Source of the DNA: Microbacterium sp.
GTDB taxonomy: Bacteria > Actinomycetota > Actinomycetes > Actinomycetales > Microbacteriaceae
Direction of reading: 5' to 3'
Assembly: GCA_003524435.1 (NCBI GenBank)
Contig: DQHP01000148.1
Span: forward strand, 1 to 11,204
DNA: 11,204 nucleotides
Shown here one piece after another: positions 6,086 to 11,204 of the stretch (positions within the stretch are counted from its first letter, which is position 1; each line of letters opens with the position of its first letter). The notes under the pieces were generated by a model. The model saw nothing but the letters and a program-made list of their open reading frames with translations, was not told the origin of the DNA and searched no databases. Made by a program: the position numbers and the translations under genes.

Positions 6086-7210
6086 ATGAACACAGTCCTT
6101 CGTGCCACCGGCTCCGCCGAATTCCTCGCCCTCGTACCCGCACTTGCCGGGTTCACCCCGCGACAGAGCATCGTGCTGCTGCCGTTTCAGAAATCTCGCG
6201 CTCATGGCGCGATGCGCATCGATCTTCCGCACCCCGATATCGAGCTCGACGAGTATGTCGATACCGCGATCGGGCTTCTTTCCCGCGTTGGCGGTACGGA
6301 TGCTGTCGCCGTCGTTGTCTATACCGATGAGTCGCCACAACTCACGCCAGATGGCATCGTGCTACCGGTGGCCGTCGTCGTAGACGAGTTACTGGGCCTC
6401 GCAGCAGACCTCGGCTTAGGAATCGTCGATGCGCTGTGCGTCACCCCAGGGGGATGGTCCAGCTATCTGCACGATGACCCGACCATGCGCCCGACCGACG
6501 ATCTCCCGGATTCACCAACTGTGCCAGGGCTTGCGGACGTTTCGGGCGACCAAGACGCAGGTGTTGCGCTGCCAGTCGTCGACTTCGCGGAGAAAGAGCG
6601 CGTCGGGCGCGCGCTGCGCGATCTATCGGACGCGCTCATACATGAGCATCTTCCTGACACCGCGAGGGAGCGAGTGAATCCGCAGGCCCTCGCGGCATCA
6701 CTGCTTCTCGATGACGTGCCGCTCCTTTTCGAGGATCTTTTGGATACGCCAGAGAACCAGCCACCGTTCGTCACCGCGGCGCTGCTGTGGTGCCTCGATC
6801 GCCCACGCCTGCGTGACGTGGCTCTCGTGCAATGGGCGAGCGACCTGGAAACGGGACTGCACACGCTTGGCGCACAACTGGCGTACGCACATGAAGGCGC
6901 TACCGTGCCGAACGAGTTAGGCGAAGTGTTTCTGGGTCGCGGGCCCACCCCCGACACTGATCGACTTCGCGTCGCCCTCACCGTGGTCCGAAATGCCGCA
7001 GCGCGCGCACCACGAGCCTCACGCCCCGCACCGCTGACGGCCGCTGCGTGGCTGTCGTGGGCGCTCGGGCGCTCCACACACGCCGCGCACTACCTGCGGC
7101 TCGCCACCGAGATCGATCCGACGTATTCACTTGCGTTGCTCATGCACACGATGATCGACGCTGCGATGCTGCCCGAGTGGACGTTTCAGCGCGGTGAATA
7201 TGCGCGGTGA
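6086..7210 (+). CDS. DUF4192 domain-containing protein
   Basis: This 374-residue protein belongs to the actinobacterial DUF4192 family, whose function is not established. The start MNTVLRATGSAEFLALVPALAGFTPRQSIVLLPF is the family's typical opening: a strand, then a Pro-rich turn and the (S/T)(I/L)V(L/V)LPF strand. An alternating alpha/beta N-terminal part (about 1-150) precedes an acidic middle and a helical C-terminal part. The latter, WLSWALGRSTHAAHYLRLA at about 324-342 and the following helix, resembles a tetratricopeptide-like pair. It has no signal peptide or membrane segment, so it is probably cytosolic. The frame is open to 5849, but only ATG 6086 gives the family N-terminus. No Shine-Dalgarno precedes it. 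CACACT sits 6 nt upstream, in the position the TANNNT boxes hold in its neighbours, but it lacks the first T. It converges with lysS. Confidence 0.85.
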   Translation: MNTVLRATGSAEFLALVPALAGFTPRQSIVLLPFQKSRAHGAMRIDLPHPDIELDEYVDTAIGLLSRVGGTDAVAVVVYTDESPQLTPDGIVLPVAVVVDELLGLAADLGLGIVDALCVTPGGWSSYLHDDPTMRPTDDLPDSPTVPGLADVSGDQDAGVALPVVDFAEKERVGRALRDLSDALIHEHLPDTARERVNPQALAASLLLDDVPLLFEDLLDTPENQPPFVTAALLWCLDRPRLRDVALVQWASDLETGLHTLGAQLAYAHEGATVPNELGEVFLGRGPTPDTDRLRVALTVVRNAAARAPRASRPAPLTAAAWLSWALGRSTHAAHYLRLATEIDPTYSLALLMHTMIDAAMLPEWTFQRGEYAR

Positions 7211-7235
7211 GCGGGCCCGGGTTCGCGGTGAGCGG
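7203..7235. repeat. 12-bp direct repeat at the end of the DUF4192 gene
   Basis: CGCGGTGAGCGG occurs at 7203-7214 and 7224-7235, exactly 21 bp apart, and the bases after each copy (GGGTT) also match. The first copy contains the stop codon TGA at 7208-7210. The second contains another TGA in the same frame at 7229-7231. It looks like an old 21-bp tandem duplication in the 31-bp space between the convergent DUF4192 and lysS genes. Confidence 0.6.
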
Positions 7236-7241
7236 CGCGGG

Positions 7242-8771
7242 TTACTTGACCAGCGGGAAGAGAATCGTCTCGCGGATGCCGAGGCCCGTGATCGCCATGA
7301 GCAAGCGGTCAATGCCCATGCCCATACCTCCCGACGGCGGCATGCCGTGCTCGAGCGCGCGCAGGAACTCTTCATCCACCGGCATCGCCTCAACGTCACC
7401 ACGCGCAGCAAGCTTTGCCTGGTCTACGAAGCGTTCGCGCTGGATGACGGGGTCAACAAGCTCGGAATACCCCGTCGCGAGCTCGAAGCCACGAATGTAC
7501 AGGTCCCACTTCTCTACGACGCCAGCCTTCGAGCGGTGCTCTCGCACGAGCGGCGATGTATCGACCGGGAAATCCATGACGAACGTCGGACGGGTGAGGT
7601 CTCCCTTGACGAAGTGCTCCCAGAGCTCTTCGATCAGCTTGCCGTGCGTCGCCTGCGGAGGCAGATCGACATCGTTCTTCTCAGCGAAGGCGATGAGGTC
7701 TTCGACAGTGTCGTCAACGGTGAACTCGCGCCCGGCAGCTTCCGACAGCGACTCATACATCGACAGGCGGTCCCACTCACCGCCGAGGTCATACTCGGCT
7801 CCATCAGCCCAGGTCACGGTCGTCGATCCCGAGACAGCAATCGCCGCCTGCTGTACGAGCTCTTGCGTGAGCTCGGCCATCTGAATGTAGTCACCGTAGG
7901 CCTGGTAGGCCTCAAGCATCGCGAATTCCGGGCTGTGCGTGGAATCCGCGCCCTCATTGCGGAAGTTGCGGTTGATCTCGTACACGCGCTCGAGCCCACC
8001 GACGACCGCGCGCTTGAGATAGAGCTCTGGCGCGATGCGCAGATACAGCTCGGTGTCGAAGGCATTCGAGTGCGTGATGAAAGGACGAGCAGATGCCCCG
8101 CCATGCTGCACCTGCAACATCGGAGTCTCTACCTCAAGGTATTCGTGAGTTCCGAACGTCGCACGCAGGCTCGCGTTCACCGCGGCGCGCGCGCGCACAG
8201 TGGTGCGGGCTCGCTCGCGCACGATGAGGTCGAGGTAGCGACTACGCACGCGCCCCTCTTCGCTGAGCTCGGAGTAGGCATTCGGCAGCGGCAGAATCGC
8301 TTTGGACGCGATCTGCCATTCGTCGGCCATAATCGACAGCTCACCGCGGCGGCTGGAGATGACTTGACCATGCACGAAGACGTGGTCACCGAGGTCGACG
8401 AGTTCCTTCCACTGCGCGAGCGATTCTTCGCCCACCTCGGCCAGCGAAATCATCGCCTGAATACGCGATCCATCGCCCGCTTGCAAAGCCGCGAAGCACA
8501 GCTTGCCGGTGTTGCGGCTGAAGACCACGCGTCCAGCGATACCCACGACAACGCCGGTTTCCGCGCCCGTCTCAAGTTCCTCATACTCGGCGCGCAGCGC
8601 CGGGATCGTGTGCGTCACCGGCACTCCGACCGGGAACGCCCCGCCTGCGGCATCCGCTCGCTGTGCAATGAGGCGTTCACGCTTGGCTAAACGGACGGCC
8701 TTCTGCTCGTGAATCTCTTCGCCATCGGCGTCGTACGGGCTGGATGCAGGCGCGTCGGGCGCGGGGGTCAT
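7242..8771 (-). CDS. lysS: lysyl-tRNA synthetase, class II (lysine--tRNA ligase)
   Basis: This 509-residue enzyme charges tRNA-Lys with lysine in the cytosol. After an N-terminal tail, a helical stretch containing QKAVRLAKRERL leads to the OB-fold anticodon-binding domain (about 75-160). The class II core follows. Motif 1 lies around FGTHEYLEVETPML (206-219), and motif 2 around NRNFRNEGADSTHSPEFAMLEAY (267-289). Motif 3 is GMGMGIDRLLMAITGLGIRETILFP (482-506). HFVKGDLTRPTFVMDFP and GFELATGYSELVDP are the actinobacterial form of the amino-acid-binding region. The ATG at 8771 is fixed by a strong Shine-Dalgarno, AAGGAG, 5 nt upstream. A TAAACT at 8796-8801 would give a leader of about 20 nt. It is divergent from the DUF2207 gene and convergent with the DUF4192 gene. 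Confidence 0.98.
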   Translation of the reverse strand: MTPAPDAPASSPYDADGEEIHEQKAVRLAKRERLIAQRADAAGGAFPVGVPVTHTIPALRAEYEELETGAETGVVVGIAGRVVFSRNTGKLCFAALQAGDGSRIQAMISLAEVGEESLAQWKELVDLGDHVFVHGQVISSRRGELSIMADEWQIASKAILPLPNAYSELSEEGRVRSRYLDLIVRERARTTVRARAAVNASLRATFGTHEYLEVETPMLQVQHGGASARPFITHSNAFDTELYLRIAPELYLKRAVVGGLERVYEINRNFRNEGADSTHSPEFAMLEAYQAYGDYIQMAELTQELVQQAAIAVSGSTTVTWADGAEYDLGGEWDRLSMYESLSEAAGREFTVDDTVEDLIAFAEKNDVDLPPQATHGKLIEELWEHFVKGDLTRPTFVMDFPVDTSPLVREHRSKAGVVEKWDLYIRGFELATGYSELVDPVIQRERFVDQAKLAARGDVEAMPVDEEFLRALEHGMPPSGGMGMGIDRLLMAITGLGIRETILFPLVK

Positions 8772-8776
8772 ATGGG

Positions 8777-8782
8777 CTCCTT
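8777..8782 (-). promoter_or_regulatory. ribosome binding site of lysS
   Basis: AAGGAG on the minus strand lies 5 nt before the lysS ATG. It is the strongest Shine-Dalgarno in the window and contrasts with the neighbouring genes that have none. Confidence 0.8.
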
Positions 8783-8795
8783 GAAAGTCCTGTTC

Positions 8796-8801
8796 AGTTT
8801 A
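8796..8801 (-). promoter_or_regulatory. probable -10 element of lysS
   Basis: TAAACT on the minus strand fits TANNNT and would start transcription near 8789, leaving about 18 nt of leader that contains the AAGGAG. The -35 region is not recognisable. Confidence 0.45.
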
Positions 8802-8863
8802 CCGGCCCGTCTCGAGAACACCCCATTCGAAGTGCTCCCCCAGGGATCGGTTGCATGCCTCGA

Positions 8864-8869
8864 TACGCT
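8864..8869 (+). promoter_or_regulatory. -10 element of a leaderless DUF2207 promoter
   Basis: TACGCT fits TANNNT and is followed by 6 nt (CGAAGC) and ATG 8876, with no Shine-Dalgarno. It argues for ATG 8876 over the in-frame ATG at 8855, which would lie upstream of this box. Confidence 0.55.
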
Positions 8870-8875
8870 CGAAGC

Positions 8876-10681
8876 ATGCTCCGTCATGCTTTTCCTCGCT
8901 CACTCGCCGTCATCACCGTCATCGCCGGTGCGCTGATCGCCACGTCAGCGGTCACAGCATCCGCCGCTGAACCACCCACCGACGTCGACAATTTCGGTTT
9001 CTCGTCATGGGATGCCAGATACGAGGTCGGCATCGATGACGACGGGCGTGCCACGATGCACGTCGAAGAAACGCGCGTGGCAGAGTTCCCCGATTTCGAC
9101 CAGAACCGCGGCATCGTCGCGGGCTATCTGACCTCCTATGAGGGCGCGGGCACCGAAACCCGGATTCTCTCGGTCCGCGATGAGAACGGCAACGACGTCG
9201 AATACGAAACCGAAGACGACGACGGCATGCTCTACGTCCTCACGGGCAACGACGACTATGTGCACGGCTCAACGACCTATGTCATCGAATACGAGATGCG
9301 CGACGTGATTCTTGCCGCGACCAAGACCAAGGTCGACGAGTTCTATTGGAATCTGCTGCCTTTGGAAAGCACGCAGGACATCGACTCATTCCACGCCGAG
9401 ATCATCTTCGACGACGAGCTTGCATCGCACCTAACCGGCGCCATGTCCTGCTACGAAGGAACCTACGGATCGAGCGCGAAGTGCGATCTGCAACAACAGA
9501 GCGACAATACCTTCACCCTGGACAGATATGACGTTCCTGCGCGCTCAGGTGCCACCGTGGCAATCGGGATCGACCCGGGCACGGTCACGCAACCGCCCGC
9601 CCGCCTTCCCAACGCCGCCACCGATGTGCTCCCCTACGTCGCGGGTGGAGGCGCCGTTCTCCTCTCTGTCGGTGGCTGGATCGCGACCTCGGCAATGATT
9701 CGCTCACGTCGACGCGGCACGGGAATCGTCGTCGCGCAGTATGACGTGCCCGATTCGATGCCGCCTCTGCTGGCGCACGCGATCGTGCCCGGCGCGAAAA
9801 ATCCGATCTCCGCTGAGATCGTGCACCTCGCTGTACGCGGCCTGCTGCGCCTGGAAGAGCTCCCCGAAGCCGGAGCAAAGAAGCGTCGCCCCCGGCTTCG
9901 TCGGCTCGATAACACGGCCCCGCACGCGCTCGATGAGCAGGCAGTGACGGCGCTGTTCACCGACACCGACCCTGGCGAGGTGATGAAGTTACCCAAGAAC
10001 AGTGAGGCGTTCGCCAAGCGCATGGAGGCGCTTACCAAGGCCGGTAAGGAAACTGCCGCGCAGCAAGGACTGACGACAAAGGCCCGCAGCACACTGGCAC
10101 GGGTCCTCCAGAGCGTCGCGATTTCGGCGATTGCCGTGATGATAGGCCTGTTGCTGTGGGGACTTTTCACCGGCCGAGAGTCTGCCGGCCCGGTGTTCCT
10201 CGTCGCGATCTTCTGCGCTGTCATCGTGCTTATTGCGAGCGTGATGGTCTTCGCGAAGCACACCGTGCTCACCCCGGCGGGTGCGCTGCAGTTGGAGTAT
10301 CTCGAGGGGGTACGCGAGTTCATCCGCGTCGCCGAAGCTGATCGCCTGCAGATGTTGCAGTCGTACACCGGCGCCGAACGCCGCAGCGATGGCAGCGTCG
10401 ATGTGATCCACGTCTACGAGAAGCTGTTGCCCTACGCGATCCTGTTCGGGCAGGAGAATGAGTGGGGCGAAGTGCTCGAGCACGCATACTCAAGTGCCCA
10501 GAGCACCCCCTCTTGGACAGACGGTTCCGCGACGGGCTTTGCTTTCCGGATGAGCGCGTTCTCGTCTGCGGCGAGTTCGGCGTCGGTCTACGCCGCGCCG
10601 AGTTCCTCGAGCGCGGGTGGTTCGTCCGGCGGCGGGTTCTCTGGCGGCGGAGGCGGCGGCGGATTCTCCGGAGGCCGCTGA
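8876..10681 (+). CDS. DUF2207 domain membrane protein with Gly/Ser-rich tail
   Basis: This 601-residue protein has a signal peptide: hydrophobic stretch about 8-26, cleavage likely after TASA near residue 30. An extracellular DUF2207 domain follows (about 38-235), with the typical FPDFDQNRGI and a probable disulfide between C192 and C203. A membrane segment at about 251-275 is followed by a basic RSRRR, then a cytoplasmic helical region (280-410). Two more membrane segments lie at about 411-431 and 439-460. A conserved cytoplasmic part, LTPAGALQLEYLEGVREFIRVAEADR and YEKLLPYAILFGQENEW, is also family-typical. The end is Ser/Ala-rich and then GGGFSGGGGGGGFSGG. The family is common in Gram-positive bacteria and its function is unknown; an envelope role is an inference. 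ATG 8876 gives a proper signal peptide and fits the leaderless box; ATG 8855 is the alternative. Confidence 0.88.
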   Translation: MLRHAFPRSLAVITVIAGALIATSAVTASAAEPPTDVDNFGFSSWDARYEVGIDDDGRATMHVEETRVAEFPDFDQNRGIVAGYLTSYEGAGTETRILSVRDENGNDVEYETEDDDGMLYVLTGNDDYVHGSTTYVIEYEMRDVILAATKTKVDEFYWNLLPLESTQDIDSFHAEIIFDDELASHLTGAMSCYEGTYGSSAKCDLQQQSDNTFTLDRYDVPARSGATVAIGIDPGTVTQPPARLPNAATDVLPYVAGGGAVLLSVGGWIATSAMIRSRRRGTGIVVAQYDVPDSMPPLLAHAIVPGAKNPISAEIVHLAVRGLLRLEELPEAGAKKRRPRLRRLDNTAPHALDEQAVTALFTDTDPGEVMKLPKNSEAFAKRMEALTKAGKETAAQQGLTTKARSTLARVLQSVAISAIAVMIGLLLWGLFTGRESAGPVFLVAIFCAVIVLIASVMVFAKHTVLTPAGALQLEYLEGVREFIRVAEADRLQMLQSYTGAERRSDGSVDVIHVYEKLLPYAILFGQENEWGEVLEHAYSSAQSTPSWTDGSATGFAFRMSAFSSAASSASVYAAPSSSSAGGSSGGGFSGGGGGGGFSGGR

Positions 10682-10724
10682 TCGCCCGGTTCCCTCCATT
10701 GCCGCGCTCTCGCCGCGCTGTGTC

Positions 10725-11204
10725 TCAGAGGACGGGAGGATCGGATGCTTCGCGCAGCGCCCGTTCGACGGTTGACTGCACGAGCGCCGAGAGATAGCCA
10801 CCCGGATTCTCGACACCGATGCCACGCAGCAGCGACGTTGACTGGCCGATAATCGCGCGGGAAAACTCGGATGCTGTGGCAATTGCCTCCGCGTAGGCTG
10901 CACGGTTTCCTTCATCGACGACGACCGGCTCGCAGCCGAGCTCGACGGCGAGCGCCTGTGCAATCGGCAGCACCGGTGCCGGGGCTGTCACAGCCGCGAA
11001 GCTGACCTGCAGCTGGCGCAGATCCATCGAGGTTCCGGTGAAGGAGATGGCGGGGTGCACCGCGAGCGGGATCGCTCCTGAACGCTGCGCGGGCTCGAGC
11101 ACGGCGGTGCCGAACGCGGGGTCTGTGTGCAGCACGAGCTGCCCGGGCTGCCACGCACCGAGGTCGGCCATCCCCTGTATGAATCCCGCCAGCTCGTCAT
11201 GTGG
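10725..11204 (-). CDS. Rossmann-like / DUF2520 protein, C-terminal part, N-terminus outside the window
   Basis: The frame stays open through the right edge (the first visible residues are PHDELAGFIQGMADLG), so the internal ATG at 11171 is not the start; 159 residues are visible. The segment GQLVLHTDPAFGTAVLEPAQRSGAIPLAVHPAISFTG is the end of an NAD(P)-binding-like Rossmann domain, in which the family usually has HTSGAHG. The helical DUF2520 domain follows (EGNRAAYAEAIATASEFSRAIIGQS and so on) and ends normally. The fold resembles pyrroline-5-carboxylate or ketopantoate reductases, but no reaction has been established for this family. In many actinobacteria it lies next to panC, sometimes upstream of lysS. 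Here the next gene downstream is instead the convergent DUF2207 gene, 43 bp away. Confidence 0.82.
   Translation of the reverse strand, partial: PHDELAGFIQGMADLGAWQPGQLVLHTDPAFGTAVLEPAQRSGAIPLAVHPAISFTGTSMDLRQLQVSFAAVTAPAPVLPIAQALAVELGCEPVVVDEGNRAAYAEAIATASEFSRAIIGQSTSLLRGIGVENPGGYLSALVQSTVERALREASDPPVL

Noticed and set aside
5792..6340. A 182-residue version of the small membrane protein starting at 6340
   Set aside because: The extra N-terminal part overlaps the DUF4192 gene head-on, has no family character and lies upstream of a clear TACGAT-N6-ATG start at 5968.
7194..8690. A 498-codon open frame on the plus strand opposite lysS
   Set aside because: It is the antisense shadow of lysS, which has a complete set of class II motifs and a strong Shine-Dalgarno. 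Its translation is Arg/Leu/His-rich with no recognisable domain.
8853..8880. Two GCATGC palindromes 21 bp apart flanking the DUF2207 -10 box, as a possible operator pair
   Set aside because: GCATGC also occurs in coding sequence elsewhere in the window (near 4624, 5846, 7341 and 9227), so the pair is not distinctive, and the flanking bases differ.
11169..11171. ATG at 11171 as the start of the last gene
   Set aside because: The frame continues open to the window edge with residues expected of the Rossmann-like family, so the gene is cut rather than short.

Overview
The window is about 11.2 kb of GC-rich (roughly 60% or more), densely coded chromosome from an actinobacterium. The style of the seryl- and lysyl-tRNA synthetases, the DUF4192, DUF2207 and DUF2520 proteins, and the several genes with a TANNNT box 6-7 nt before the ATG all fit Microbacteriaceae (Microbacterium or a close relative). 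That placement is inferred from family resemblance, not from a search. Nothing looks like a mobile element, CRISPR array, prophage or defence island; the genes look like core or conserved chromosome.

Layout. (1) Positions 1-2321, minus strand: seryl-tRNA synthetase (serS), then a Cof-type HAD phosphatase that overlaps it by 4 nt, then the 5' part of a tRNA-Ser(UGA) cut by the left edge. A tRNA-Ser thus lies just downstream of the enzyme that would charge it. (2) Positions 2322-2379: a 58-bp divergent control region with a perfect 17-bp palindrome between two apparently leaderless start sites. (3) Positions 2380-3378, plus strand: a YegS/DgkB-type lipid kinase. (4) Positions 3403-5968, minus strand: a 58-residue membrane protein, a two-HKD cardiolipin synthase, and a secreted lipoprotein built from two degenerate repeats. 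(5) Positions 6086-7210, plus strand: a DUF4192 protein, convergent with lysS. (6) Positions 7242-8771, minus strand: lysyl-tRNA synthetase (lysS) with a clear Shine-Dalgarno. (7) Positions 8876-10681, plus strand: a DUF2207 membrane protein with a Gly/Ser-rich tail. (8) Positions 10725-11204, minus strand: the C-terminal part of a Rossmann-like/DUF2520 protein running off the right edge.

How the genes work together. Two themes recur: translation (tRNA-Ser, serS, lysS) and the membrane or envelope (lipid kinase, cardiolipin synthase, lipoprotein, small membrane protein, DUF2207). I see no single multi-gene novel system. The most interesting signals are regulatory. Five genes carry a TANNNT -10 element 6 or 7 nt before their ATG and lack a Shine-Dalgarno, which points to leaderless mRNAs, while lysS, cardiolipin synthase and the HAD gene use Shine-Dalgarno sequences. 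The 17-bp palindrome between serS and the lipid kinase looks like an undescribed operator. The two-repeat lipoprotein is the least explained protein.
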